From: a bacterium UBP2_UBA5202
Lineage (GTDB): Bacteria; Edwardsbacteria; AC1; EtOH8
Assembly: GCA_002412795.1 (NCBI GenBank)
Contig: DHVS01000032.1
Span: forward strand, 19,434-83,433
Length of the DNA stretch: 64,000 nt
Direction of reading: 5' to 3'
Shown: positions 17,182-25,977 of the stretch, piece after piece
Layout: each line of letters opens with the position of its first letter
How positions within the stretch are numbered: position 1 is the stretch's first letter
Made by a program: the position numbers and the translations under genes
The notes under the pieces: model-generated
Told to the model about the DNA's origin: nothing
Database searches by the model: none
Seen by the model: only the letters and a program-made list of their open reading frames with translations

Positions 17182-18851
17182 AAAACACCGCTATAATAAT
17201 CTTGCTTTTGGCCGCCGGCTTTGCTTCAGCCCAGCAGCTGGAAGTATCGCCCAACCCGGCCGATGTCGCAACCGATGGAACTGTCCAGTTCTCGGTGCCG
17301 GGACGGGAACCGGCCACTGTCCGCTGGCAGTTGCTTCCCCCGTCTTTGGGCTCCATCTCTGATGTCGGACGATTTACAGCCGGAAGCTCCGCCGGACAGG
17401 GGATCGTGCGGGCCTCGGTGCGGCAGGGCGATAAAATGATTTTAGGCCATGCCCTGATAAAGATCACAGGCAGCAAAGCCGCTGGGTTGACCGTCAAGGT
17501 AATCCCGGGATCGGCCCGGTTGGTACCAGGCGCTGCCGAACAATTTTCGGCCGAGGTCCGTTATTTGAACGGAGCCCCGGCGGCAGAAGCAGCAATATCC
17601 TGGCAGGTGGTGCCGGACGGGCTGGGAGAAATTGATGAAAAAGGAAAGTTTACCGCCTCGACTCCGGGAACCGGAAGGATTGTGGCCCGGGCCAGATCCG
17701 ACAAATTCAATGGCCTCGGGCAGTCAAAAATAACCGTGGGGCCAAAACTTAAGCCCCAAAAACTGATGGTGGAGATGACCCCGGCCAAGGCAGACCTGAA
17801 GCCCGGCGAAGATGCGGTATTTTCGGTCTCCGTCAGCGGTCGGGACGGAAACCCGTTAACGGCGGAACTTGAATTCCTGGTGGAACCGCCAGGACTGGGA
17901 ACCATAGACGGCTCCGGAAATTTCACCGCCGGAGACAAACCGGGGGTGGGAACGGTAAAAGTGCTGGCCAAAAGCGAAAAGGGATCGGGAACCGCCAAAT
18001 CCCTGGCAGTGGTGACCGAAAAGACACCGCGTTATACCGTCAGGATAAAACCGCGCCAATCGGCGCTGGAGCCGGGACAGTCCCTGGAATTTTCCGCCGA
18101 GGCCTTTGACAACAGCGGCAACCTGGTCACTCCCCCCTACTGGGCCTGGAAGGTGATCCCGGAAAAATTGGGTGAGATCTCTTCCCAGGGAATATTCACC
18201 GCCGGGCAGAAATCCGGACAGGGCAAAGTAGTGGCCTCGCTTCCCCCCCAGTTCGGCCAGGGACAGGCGGCCGCCTCTGTCAGGGTAAAACCCGGCCAGC
18301 CGCTGCGGGTGAAGATCGATCCTCCCAACGCTCTGCTGCTGCCGGGTCAGCCCCAGCAGTTCACCGCGGCAGTATACAACACCCAGGGCCAGCTGATGCC
18401 TGAAATAAACATATTGTGGAAGGTCTCTCACGAAGGATTTGGGACCGTCAGTCAAAACGGCCTGTTTCGGGCCGGCGACCAGCCCGGCAGAAAGGGATCG
18501 GTACTGGCGGTGGTCTCACCCCGCCAGGGTGCAGGCCAGGGGGCAGCGCTGGTCAGCATCTCTGAATATAAGGCCAGGATCGACCAAAAACCCGGACCCA
18601 TCACTGTAAATTCCGGCGGCATTTATGCTTTCAGCGCCACCGTCACCGATGCCATGGGAAACACCATTGCTGTCGGCCAGTTGCAGTGGCTGACCGATCC
18701 CAACAGCCAGCAGTTCGGCACCATCAACCAGACCGGCCAGTTTACCGCCGGTCATCCCCCGGGGCAGACCTCCGGCTGGGTGATAGTCAGGGCCACCATC
18801 AACGGTTCAGTTATCGCCGACAAAATAGCGGTGGTGGTGAAGAGCAATTAG
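17178..18851 (+). CDS. Secreted Ig-like (Big-type) repeat protein
   Basis: 557 residues with a signal peptide (AAGFASA-QQ) and six tandem ~90-residue Ig-like repeats. Each repeat carries a hallmark such as GSISDVGRFTAG, GEIDEKGKFTAS, GTIDGSGNFTAG, GEISSQGIFTAG, GTVSQNGLFRAG or GTINQTGQFTAG. It has no anchor or sorting tail, so it may be periplasmic or released. Its start overlaps the anti-sigma stop (ATGA), placing it in the sigma operon, and a strong terminator follows. It is probably an output or sensor component of that envelope regulon; no enzymatic domain is visible. Confidence 0.8.
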   Translation: MKNTAIIILLLAAGFASAQQLEVSPNPADVATDGTVQFSVPGREPATVRWQLLPPSLGSISDVGRFTAGSSAGQGIVRASVRQGDKMILGHALIKITGSKAAGLTVKVIPGSARLVPGAAEQFSAEVRYLNGAPAAEAAISWQVVPDGLGEIDEKGKFTASTPGTGRIVARARSDKFNGLGQSKITVGPKLKPQKLMVEMTPAKADLKPGEDAVFSVSVSGRDGNPLTAELEFLVEPPGLGTIDGSGNFTAGDKPGVGTVKVLAKSEKGSGTAKSLAVVTEKTPRYTVRIKPRQSALEPGQSLEFSAEAFDNSGNLVTPPYWAWKVIPEKLGEISSQGIFTAGQKSGQGKVVASLPPQFGQGQAAASVRVKPGQPLRVKIDPPNALLLPGQPQQFTAAVYNTQGQLMPEINILWKVSHEGFGTVSQNGLFRAGDQPGRKGSVLAVVSPRQGAGQGAALVSISEYKARIDQKPGPITVNSGGIYAFSATVTDAMGNTIAVGQLQWLTDPNSQQFGTINQTGQFTAGHPPGQTSGWVIVRATINGSVIADKIAVVVKSN

Positions 18852-18872
18852 GGATAAGGTTTGACCGGACAT

Positions 18873-18906
18873 AAAAAGCCCCCCGCCAAAGGCGGGGGGC
18901 TTTTTT
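18873..18906. terminator. Strong bidirectional terminator
   Basis: A stem of AAAAAGCCCCCCGCC with its complement around an AAA loop, followed by T6. It ends the sigma-factor operon and can also serve the convergent gene ending at 18926. Confidence 0.95.
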
Positions 18907-18925
18907 GTTTTTTATCTTCCGAAAT

Positions 18926-20104
18926 TTACTTCTTGGCCTTGACCGGCTTTTTGGCTGCCGCAGCTTTTTTTACCAGCTTAACCACCTTGTGTTCTTTTTC
19001 CTCTTCCGCCGCTGGAGGGCATACTTCGGTCTCCTTTTCCTCCTGCCGTTCAAATATATTCCGGTCATCGCGCTTCATAACGATGATGCCGTAGATGATG
19101 GTCTGGCCCACCACCGTGGCGGCCGCGGCGTAGGAAAGGACCAGTAAGCGGACCAGGTTCAGCGACATCCCCATTAAAAAGGCCGAAACATGGCCGGACC
19201 AGTTGAGGTCCGGAGTATTCAGAAGGTAAAGCCCCTGGTCAAATCCCCAGCCCTGCATGGCGCCCAACATAATATTCAGCACCATGGGCGGAGTATAAAG
19301 ATTGAAGGCGGCGGCGGCCAGGTCCATAAATCTTTCCCCCATGAAGACCCCCATCAGTTTGTAGGAGATCATCACGGCATGATGGCTGAACCAGACAAAG
19401 ACCCCGAAACTCAGCAGAACTACTAATTTCAGCAATCCGCTGTACACCACCAAACGCCAGGGCTGGGAGGTCATGGCGGAGAATATCTCAAAGAGGTTGT
19501 CAAAGGTGTCGCTCTTGGCCGCTCCGGCCACTATCGGGGAATAGAACAGGGCCACCATCAGGGCCGCCAGCAGAAAGACTATGAACAGGCAGACCAGGTA
19601 AATGGGAAGGGCCAAAGCCGAGACCGTCAGCTCGCCCAGATAGGGTATCCGGCCCCACAGCCCCAGTACCAGACCGCCCAAGACCAGAAAAGCGATGAAA
19701 GTAACAATTACCAGCGGCGCGCCCAGCACCGCCTTCCAACCCTGTTTTACAAAAGCGGCCGCTTCCCTGATCTCATAGAATTCGTTGCCTGAGAGCTGTT
19801 CGGCGGTGATCCTGGCCACCACCGCCGAAGTCAGCATATAGACCACTCCCAGTCCGGCGGCTCCCAGGAACCATAGAGCCCAGGCCCCAAAACCAAAATC
19901 CGACCAGGGCAGAGGCAGCAGCCCGAACATAGCCCAGGTTTCGGCCAGGGACCGGCCGGCGGCGGCATGGGACAGATAGCTGAACAGGTTGTAAATTGCC
20001 AGGCCCAATGCCAGACCGCAGAAGAAAGCCCAGATCTTTTTGGGCGAAAAGCCCAGCCGGGCCGCCCGGAACACGTCCTTAAAATTGAAATACATTTTAA
20101 GCAT
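18926..20104 (-). CDS. Multi-pass membrane protein of unknown function
   Basis: 392 residues with about seven or eight hydrophobic helices (for example IWAFFCGLALGLAIYNLF, PLVIVTFIAFLVLGGLVLG, PIYLVCLFIVFLLAALMVAL). A cytoplasmic tail follows that is acidic and then very rich in Lys and Ala (VKKAAAAKKPVKAKK). I do not recognise a family. It lies directly upstream, on the other strand, of nothing obviously related and just downstream of dacB. The ATG has GGAGG about 10 bases before it. Could be a transporter-like or scaffold protein. Confidence 0.7.
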   Translation of the reverse strand: MLKMYFNFKDVFRAARLGFSPKKIWAFFCGLALGLAIYNLFSYLSHAAAGRSLAETWAMFGLLPLPWSDFGFGAWALWFLGAAGLGVVYMLTSAVVARITAEQLSGNEFYEIREAAAFVKQGWKAVLGAPLVIVTFIAFLVLGGLVLGLWGRIPYLGELTVSALALPIYLVCLFIVFLLAALMVALFYSPIVAGAAKSDTFDNLFEIFSAMTSQPWRLVVYSGLLKLVVLLSFGVFVWFSHHAVMISYKLMGVFMGERFMDLAAAAFNLYTPPMVLNIMLGAMQGWGFDQGLYLLNTPDLNWSGHVSAFLMGMSLNLVRLLVLSYAAAATVVGQTIIYGIIVMKRDDRNIFERQEEKETEVCPPAAEEEKEHKVVKLVKKAAAAKKPVKAKK

Positions 20105-20157
20105 GGGCTTTATTCCTCCTGTATTTTTGGGTTTGTATGATTCGCCGTAATGGTTTT

Positions 20158-21747
20158 TTAACCCAGGTATTCCACCAGCATCTGGCAGATGTAGTCCTCT
20201 ATCCGGCGGGCCAGCTTGGCCCGGTAGATATTATTGACCATAATGGAAAAGGCAAACATCTTTCCGTTCTTGGCGGTCAGATAGCCGGAAAGGGCCGAAA
20301 CCCCTCCGATGGAGCCGGTCTTGGCGTAGACCCGGCCCGAGACCTTGGGGCCGGAAAGCCGTCCGGTCAGGGTTCCGTCTATCCCCCCGATGGCCAGGGA
20401 ATTATAAAAGTCCTCCCAGTAGGGCTGATTGGACATGAACTTCAGCAGGTTCACCACCTGTTGGGGGGAGACCGTGTTCAGCCGGGAGAGGCCGCAGCCG
20501 TCGTAAAGATCTATTGTCCCCAGGCCCATTTGTTCGGTAATCACCCGTTCGGAGAGCGAGCCCTGCTGGCGGCTGCCCTCTCCTCCCATCTCGGAGCCGA
20601 TGGTGTTAAGCAGAGCCTCGGCATACAGGTTGTGGCTGATCTTGTTGATGATCTTGATGATCTCGGAAAGCGGGGGCGAATAATTGGCGTATATCAGTTC
20701 CGCCTGCTGTTTCAGCGCCAGAGGTTTTTCGCTCAGGGCCAGGCCCTGGCCCGAGACTGTGATGCCCTTGTCCTGCAGGACCGCCGCAAACACCCGGGCA
20801 AAGTGGCCCTGGGGATCCTTGGCCACGAATAAGAATTTTTTACTGGAACCCTGGGCCAGTTTTCCGGTTATTTTCAGGGCCTCGCCGTCGAAACTGGCGT
20901 AGGCCTTGCCCACATTGTAGACCTTGCGGGACTTGGTAACCATCTTGCCGCTCTTGTCCTTTACCTGGCGGGTGACGGTGCTACTGCTGCCCTTGATGGT
21001 CCGGCTGAGGTTCTTTACTTTGACGGTCATGGGGGGATCGGTGGAAACCCGCAAGGGCTTGCCCAACTGCCCCCCGGAAATGGTGACCGCCACCAGATTG
21101 TCCCGGTAGGAAAGACCTGAGATCTGCCAGGCCATTCGTTTTTTGGATTTGACCATCTTGTTGGTGGCCCGGGGCACCATGGAAACTATCTTCTGGGGCA
21201 CGAAATTTCCCTCGTCGCCGATGATATCACCATCCACCGCCGTTATCCCCTGGGATTTCAGGCTGTCGGCCCACTCCTCCAGCAGGGCCAGTTCGCTGAT
21301 GGTGGGGTCTCCCGAGCCCTTGATGATCAAGTCGCCGTGCAATACCCCAAAGGAATCTATCTCGCCCAGGGCAAAGATCTCGGTCTGGTAGGAATAGTTG
21401 GGACCCAGCTGTTCCAGCGCCGCCGCCGTGGTGAAAAGCTTGGCATTTGAGGCCGGAATGAATTTGCTTTGGGAATTATGCTGGTAAATGATGTCCCCGC
21501 TTTCCAGGTCCATCACCGCGATGCCCCACCGGCCCAGCCGGGGCAGCTTTTGGTCGAACAGCTTGTCCAGATCATCCTGAATGTCACCGGTAGGTTTGGG
21601 CATATAGGACACCGACTGCCGCTGTTTGGTTTTTTTGGAGCCCTTTGCTTTTTTTGCTGTGGCCGCCTCCCCGGAGCAAAAAAACAACGCCCCGCCCAAA
21701 ATAATGGCCAAGGCCGAAAGTATTATTTTATTCAGGCGAAGCGTCAA
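20158..21747 (-). CDS. dacB: D-alanyl-D-alanine carboxypeptidase / endopeptidase, PBP4 (S13) family
   Basis: 529 residues. An N-terminal signal or anchor segment and a Lys-rich stretch are followed by the S13 peptidase core: SxxK motif SNAK (Ser100, Lys103), the second active-site region DGCGLSRLN, and KTGS in VYAKTGSIGG. The large insertion between the first two motifs is typical of PBP4. It trims or cleaves peptidoglycan cross-links in the periplasm. The usual SGLSR context has Cys in place of the first Ser. The likely start is TTG at 21747; no upstream ATG was found. Confidence 0.88.
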   Translation of the reverse strand: MTLRLNKIILSALAIILGGALFFCSGEAATAKKAKGSKKTKQRQSVSYMPKPTGDIQDDLDKLFDQKLPRLGRWGIAVMDLESGDIIYQHNSQSKFIPASNAKLFTTAAALEQLGPNYSYQTEIFALGEIDSFGVLHGDLIIKGSGDPTISELALLEEWADSLKSQGITAVDGDIIGDEGNFVPQKIVSMVPRATNKMVKSKKRMAWQISGLSYRDNLVAVTISGGQLGKPLRVSTDPPMTVKVKNLSRTIKGSSSTVTRQVKDKSGKMVTKSRKVYNVGKAYASFDGEALKITGKLAQGSSKKFLFVAKDPQGHFARVFAAVLQDKGITVSGQGLALSEKPLALKQQAELIYANYSPPLSEIIKIINKISHNLYAEALLNTIGSEMGGEGSRQQGSLSERVITEQMGLGTIDLYDGCGLSRLNTVSPQQVVNLLKFMSNQPYWEDFYNSLAIGGIDGTLTGRLSGPKVSGRVYAKTGSIGGVSALSGYLTAKNGKMFAFSIMVNNIYRAKLARRIEDYICQMLVEYLG

Positions 21748-21763
21748 TGTTTTAAATCTTTAT

Positions 21764-22261
21764 TTATCGGTTGTTGCCCAAAAACAGGTAGGGCCGCCAC
21801 CGCTGGTCCGGCAGCCCCAGATGATATTGGATGAAAGTGATATAATGGGGATTTTTGGGTTTGCGCAACAGGTTCATTTTTATCCGGTTTAAGCTGAGAT
21901 CTCCCTTTTTGTTGTTGCAGGCCACGCAGGCGCAGACCAGGTTCTCCCAGCTGTCCTCCCCGCCCTGGCTTTTGGGAATGACGTGATCGGCGGTCATGGC
22001 CCCCTGGGTGGTGCCGCAGTACTGGCAGGTCCGGTTGTCGCGCCGGACGATGTTCTGCTTGCTCAACCGGACGTTCTGGCGGGGCCGTTTGATGTAACAG
22101 TTGAGCCGGACCACGCTGGGCACAGTGAATTTCTGACGAAGGCTGCGCACCAAATGTTCGCTTTGTTCAACCACCTCGGCCTTCTGGCGGTAAAGCATCA
22201 GCAGGGCCCGGCGGGCATTGCAGACCGAGAGCGGTTCATAGTTCTGGTTAAGCACCAGCAC
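21764..22261 (-). CDS. HNH endonuclease (HNH_5 type)
   Basis: 165 residues. Near residue 78, CQYCG pairs with CACVACN as structural zinc ligands around the HNH core (MTADHVIPKSQGGEDSWENLVCACVACNN). The N-terminus LVLNQNYEPLSV is characteristic of a widespread stand-alone HNH family found near housekeeping genes. It would cut DNA with a single metal ion; its role is unknown and it need not be mobile. The start is a GTG. It lies 16 bases upstream of dacB on the same strand. Confidence 0.85.
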   Translation of the reverse strand: MLVLNQNYEPLSVCNARRALLMLYRQKAEVVEQSEHLVRSLRQKFTVPSVVRLNCYIKRPRQNVRLSKQNIVRRDNRTCQYCGTTQGAMTADHVIPKSQGGEDSWENLVCACVACNNKKGDLSLNRIKMNLLRKPKNPHYITFIQYHLGLPDQRWRPYLFLGNNR

Positions 22262-22287
22262 CTGCCGGTTAAGGCCGTTATGTAGGA

Positions 22288-22734
22288 CTACTGCTGCTGA
22301 GTTCCACCCTCCTTATGCTCAAAGTTGATTCTATGAGTATAAATGTTGAACGGAAAGTATATCTCCACCGTATATCTGATCTCCATCTCCAATCCCTCGG
22401 AGGTCCTGGTCATATGTTCCAGGAAATATTGTTTGGCAAGTTCCAGATATTCCTTTTCTTGTTCCGGAGTCTCCGGTTGGTAGAAAAACTTTTTGCCGTC
22501 ATCCCCGATTACTTGATAAAAATAATCACCGCTGATCGGAATTTTATCAAGTAGGGCGTTTTCGGATAGTTTAATGGCAATGCTGATGTCTGACTCGGAA
22601 TTGGCCGATAGCACCGCCTCCTTGATCTTTTCCTTGATATCGGCAAAGCGAATATAGGGCAACAATATTACGATGGACATATATAAGGCAAAGCCCACCA
22701 ATATCCACAGTATCCATTTGACTATTCTCGGCAT
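22288..22734 (-). CDS. Single-pass membrane protein of unknown function
   Basis: 148 residues. One N-terminal membrane helix (VKWILWILVGFALYMSIVIL) is followed by a periplasmic-looking alpha/beta domain with an ADIKEKIKEAVLSANS helix and a beta-rich C-terminus (MEIRYTVEIYFPF). The shape recalls the small DUF4845-type proteins but the match is weak. GGGAGG lies 5 bases before the ATG at 22734, which decides the start. No functional link to its neighbours. Confidence 0.65.
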   Translation of the reverse strand: MPRIVKWILWILVGFALYMSIVILLPYIRFADIKEKIKEAVLSANSESDISIAIKLSENALLDKIPISGDYFYQVIGDDGKKFFYQPETPEQEKEYLELAKQYFLEHMTRTSEGLEMEIRYTVEIYFPFNIYTHRINFEHKEGGTQQQ

Positions 22735-22912
22735 TGGCACCTCCCGGATAAAAATATGAGCACAAGCGTTGATACTTGTGCCCTGAATGTCTAAATATCT
22801 TACGCTTGTTGAATTGAATTGTTGACCGGTTTGTGTAAAACCGACAAGCGCGGCTATAGCCCCGGATTAAATCTGGCTTGCCCGACAAAGTCCGCCAAAT
22901 GCGGACGAAATC

Positions 22913-22990
22913 TGGTGGACCTGAGGGGAATCGAACCCCTGACCTCCTGACTGCCAGTCAGGCGCGCTACCAAAACTGCGCTACAGGCCC
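22913..22990 (-). tRNA. tRNA-Ala (GGC)
   Basis: Read on the minus strand. The acceptor GGGCCTG (22990-22984) pairs with CAGGTCC, including the G3-U70 wobble that identifies alanine tRNAs. The anticodon stem CCTGA/TCAGG encloses CTGGCAG, giving GGC. The T arm is AGGGG-TTCGATT-CCCCT, and CCA is encoded. A weak GTCCGC/GCGGAC hairpin lies just downstream at 22890-22906. Confidence 0.95.
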
Positions 22991-23077
22991 GTCTAAAAAA
23001 CTAAACAGATTGTAAGTTTACCAAAAAAACCGGCTTAAGTCAAGATGTAAATGAAGGATATGGGAATTATTGGGTTT

Positions 23078-24013
23078 TTAAACCGCCAGCATCCTTTCCA
23101 AAGCTTCCCTGGCTTTTTCCGCCATCTCTTCCGGCAGCCCTATCTCATTTTCACCGTTCTCCAAAGCCCAGGCCACCTTGGCCAGGTTGATCATTTTCAT
23201 GTTTTGGCACACCGCGTGCCGGGCCAGAGGATATATCCCTTTGCCGGGATGACTTTGGCTAAGTTGTTCCACCAGTCCCATCTCTGTCCCTATTATCCAC
23301 TCACTGACCCCGCTTTGTTCGCTGACCGCCTTGACCATCCCCGAAGTGGAGGCCGCTTCATCGGCCAGCTCCACCACCTCCGGCCGGCACTCGGGGTGCA
23401 CTATCAGCCGGGCGCCGGGATGTTCCTCCCGGGCGGCCTTCACATCTTCTGCCGTGAAACGATTGTGCACAAAGCAGAACCCCGGCCACAGTATCAGTTC
23501 CCGCCCGGACATTTTGGCGGTATAGGAACCCAGGTTCCTGTCCGGCACGAACAGTATCTGCCGGTCGCGGGGCAGGGAGTTCACCACCTTCACCGCATTG
23601 GAGGAAGTGCAGCAGATATGGCTCTGGGCCTTGACCGCCGCCGAACTGTTGACATAGGCCACCGCCAGCGGATCGCCATATTGTTTTTTGGCGGCGATCA
23701 GTGCCTCGGCCGTGATCATGTCGGCCATGGGGCAGCCGGCGTTCCGGTCCGGCATCAGCACTTTTTTCCCGGGATTCAGCAGCTTGGCGCTCTCGGCCAT
23801 GAAGTGCACCCCGCAAAAGACTATGATACCTGCCTTGGTCTGGGCCGCGGCCTGGGCCAGGGCCAGTGAATCGCCCAGGAAATCGGCGATCTTCTGCACC
23901 TCCAGGGTCTGGTAATTGTGAACCAGGAAGACCACATCCTTTTGCCTTTTCAGCCCGGCTATCACGGTGTAAAGTTCTTCCGGCGGTAGTTTTTGGTATT
24001 CTTCAAGCGTCAT
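23078..24013 (-). CDS. nadA: Quinolinate synthase A
   Basis: 311 residues, the normal NadA length. Conserved blocks are VFLVHNYQ, DFLGDSLALA, IVFCGVHFMAE, PDRNAGCPMADM, ICCTSSNAV, PDRNLGSYTA and IVHPECRPEV. The three cluster-binding cysteines are FCGVHF, HPECRP and HAVCQN. The enzyme condenses iminoaspartate with dihydroxyacetone phosphate to quinolinate in NAD synthesis, using a 4Fe-4S cluster. nadB and nadC are not in the window. Its start overlaps the lpxK stop (ATGA), suggesting cotranscription with lpxK. Confidence 0.95.
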   Translation of the reverse strand: MTLEEYQKLPPEELYTVIAGLKRQKDVVFLVHNYQTLEVQKIADFLGDSLALAQAAAQTKAGIIVFCGVHFMAESAKLLNPGKKVLMPDRNAGCPMADMITAEALIAAKKQYGDPLAVAYVNSSAAVKAQSHICCTSSNAVKVVNSLPRDRQILFVPDRNLGSYTAKMSGRELILWPGFCFVHNRFTAEDVKAAREEHPGARLIVHPECRPEVVELADEAASTSGMVKAVSEQSGVSEWIIGTEMGLVEQLSQSHPGKGIYPLARHAVCQNMKMINLAKVAWALENGENEIGLPEEMAEKAREALERMLAV

Positions 24014-25128
24014 TTTAGTTTAGCCCCATCCAGCACTAGTTGATTGAATATTTGTTGCTGAGCTTCGTCCATAAACCCTATCTCCACCGGCAGCACCAGC
24101 AACGGCTTGCCGAGATCAAGACCGGGCGGAAGTTTCACCGCGTCTTTTTCGGTGGTCAGCAGGCAGTCGCACTCCTCTGCCTTCCCGGCAATTTCCTTCA
24201 GTTGATCACGGGAATAGTTGTGATGGTCGGGGTATTTCAGATGGGCGGTAAAAGAAATCCCTGCCTGCCTGACGCTTTGTTCGAATGACCCCGGGCTGGC
24301 AATGCCGGAGAACAAAATGACCCTGGAGCTCTTTAGTGCTTCCATGCTGGGAGTGGACCTGTCCGCAAATCTATAAGGCTGTCCGGTCTTATGCCGGGTC
24401 TTAAACATCGCGGCTTTTGAATTTTGAATTTTGAATTCTGAATTCAGGTTGTTGCCCCTGGTCATCACCACGGCCTCCGCCCGGCGCAGCGCACTGACAG
24501 GCTCCCGCAGCATCCCGGCCGGCAGCAGCCAGCCGTTGTCATAAGGTCTCTGGCTGTCCAGCAGGACGATGTCCAGATCGCGCTTCAGCCGCAGGTGCTG
24601 GAAGCCGTCGTCCAGCACTATGACCTGCGCCCCCATCTCCGCGGCCTTCCCCGCCCCGGCCACCCGGTCCTTGCCGACGATGATCATGGCCCCCGGTTTC
24701 CCCTTCGTGCCGAGAAGCCGCAAGGCCATCAGAAACGGCTCATCCCCCGACTCATCGGCCTTACAAAATATCGAGATCCCATCACTGACTACCAGTGATT
24801 TTGATTTTTGATTTCTTGCCCTGAGCTGCCAGGCTGAGCATGCCGAAGCCGATGCCGAAGGGCTGCTCTCTGCCTTTCTCTTGTAGCCCCGCGAAAGTAT
24901 CGCCGTTCTCAGGCCATTGTCCATCAGCATCCTGGCGATATAAATCGCCATGGGAGTCTTGCCGGTGCCGCCGGCCACTATGTTGCCAATGGATATGACC
25001 GGGACCGCAGCCTTATGGCTCCGGAACAAACCTGCCCTATAGGCGCCCGCCCTCAGCTCCATCATCAACCCGTAAAGCAGGGAGACCGGCCAAAGGAAAG
25101 CGATCTTTATGATATCTGAAAAATTCAT
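24010..25128 (-). CDS. lpxK: Tetraacyldisaccharide 4'-kinase with in-frame repeat-derived insertions
   Basis: About 372 residues. Walker A VAGGTGKTP, LSRGYKRK, VVSDG, VIVLDDGFQHLRL, LLPAGMLREP and LLTTEKDAVKL are all in LpxK order. The enzyme phosphorylates the lipid A precursor at the inner membrane, showing a lipid A-based outer membrane. Two stretches, AESSPSASASACSAW... after RGYKRK and NSEFKIQNSK after MTRGNN, have no counterpart in the family and correspond to dispersed intergenic repeat DNA read through in frame (24799-24862 and 24415-24445). I chose the ATG at 25128; a TTG at 25170 is in frame but unlikely. Confidence 0.9.
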   Translation of the reverse strand: MNFSDIIKIAFLWPVSLLYGLMMELRAGAYRAGLFRSHKAAVPVISIGNIVAGGTGKTPMAIYIARMLMDNGLRTAILSRGYKRKAESSPSASASACSAWQLRARNQKSKSLVVSDGISIFCKADESGDEPFLMALRLLGTKGKPGAMIIVGKDRVAGAGKAAEMGAQVIVLDDGFQHLRLKRDLDIVLLDSQRPYDNGWLLPAGMLREPVSALRRAEAVVMTRGNNLNSEFKIQNSKAAMFKTRHKTGQPYRFADRSTPSMEALKSSRVILFSGIASPGSFEQSVRQAGISFTAHLKYPDHHNYSRDQLKEIAGKAEECDCLLTTEKDAVKLPPGLDLGKPLLVLPVEIGFMDEAQQQIFNQLVLDGAKLK

Positions 25129-25188
25129 TGCCCTATTAGGATAACCCAAACTGCCCAAAAAAACAAGCAAAAATTACGCATATTTTGT

Positions 25189-25217
25189 TTGACTTTGGCC
25201 CGATTTAGACTTATCAT
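25189..25217 (+). promoter_or_regulatory. Sigma-70-type promoter for the PHP gene
   Basis: TTGACT (25189-25194), a 17-base spacer, then TATCAT (25212-25217). The ATG is 10 bases beyond the -10 box, so the transcript would have only a few bases of leader, consistent with the absence of a Shine-Dalgarno sequence. Confidence 0.65.
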
Positions 25218-25227
25218 TAAATGTTGT

Positions 25228-25977
25228 ATGCTTAAAACAATCGCCGACTTACATACCCACACCGTTTTTTCCGACGGCCGGCTTTCGCCCCAAGAAGTTC
25301 TGCGGATCGCTGCGGACAAGGGGTACCGGGTGGGGCTGGCCGACCACTGCGGCCCGGGAAATTTCCAGCTGGACAGCCGGGACCGGTTTGAAAAATATCT
25401 GTCAGCCATTCAGGACCTGCCAGTCTACCGAGCCGTGGAACTGGACCTGGGACGGGAGATTCCCATTTCACCGGAGGAGCTGAAACGCTGCCATTATCTG
25501 ATCGGCGGGGTTCATTCAGTGGGAACGGCGGATTTCTTTGATCCCCGGATTACTGAGATCGATCTGCCCCTTCTGCTGGATGAGATGCTGGAAATAATCG
25601 GGCTCCAGTCCCAAAAATATTCTTTTGACATCCTGGCCCACCCCGGCCTGCTGCCCTGCAATTTCCGGGAGCAGAAAGACGCCATCACTGGCGGATGGCG
25701 GATGAAACTGGTGGAGCTGGCCCTGAAATGCAATTTGGCCATCGAACTCAGCTCCCGGTGGCTGGTCCCGGACCTGAAGCTGGCATCGATGGCCAAAGAG
25801 GCCGGATTGAAGTTTTCCCTGGGTTCGGACGGGCACGACGCCGACAAAATGTGCCGGCTGGACTATTCGCTGGAGCTGGCCGGGAAACTGGAACTGGCCG
25901 ACCGGGATCTGTTCTGGCCCTTGAACGGGGCTATTCCGTGGCAAACGAATCCTGGATCCGGTCATCCATCACCCTGA
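25228..25977 (+). CDS. PHP-domain phosphoesterase
   Basis: 249 residues with the PHP metal-binding signature in order: ADLHTHTVFSDG (two His), LADHCGPG, a metal-binding Glu (AVELDLG), DILAHPGLL and SLGSDGHD. Length and layout fit histidinol-phosphatase-like or 3',5'-nucleotide phosphatase-like PHP proteins, but the substrate cannot be fixed. The ATG at 25228 was chosen because the family's DLHTHT lies close to it and the promoter overlaps the only upstream start. The last 47 bases overlap the convergent cyclic-nucleotide-binding gene. Confidence 0.82.
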   Translation: MLKTIADLHTHTVFSDGRLSPQEVLRIAADKGYRVGLADHCGPGNFQLDSRDRFEKYLSAIQDLPVYRAVELDLGREIPISPEELKRCHYLIGGVHSVGTADFFDPRITEIDLPLLLDEMLEIIGLQSQKYSFDILAHPGLLPCNFREQKDAITGGWRMKLVELALKCNLAIELSSRWLVPDLKLASMAKEAGLKFSLGSDGHDADKMCRLDYSLELAGKLELADRDLFWPLNGAIPWQTNPGSGHPSP

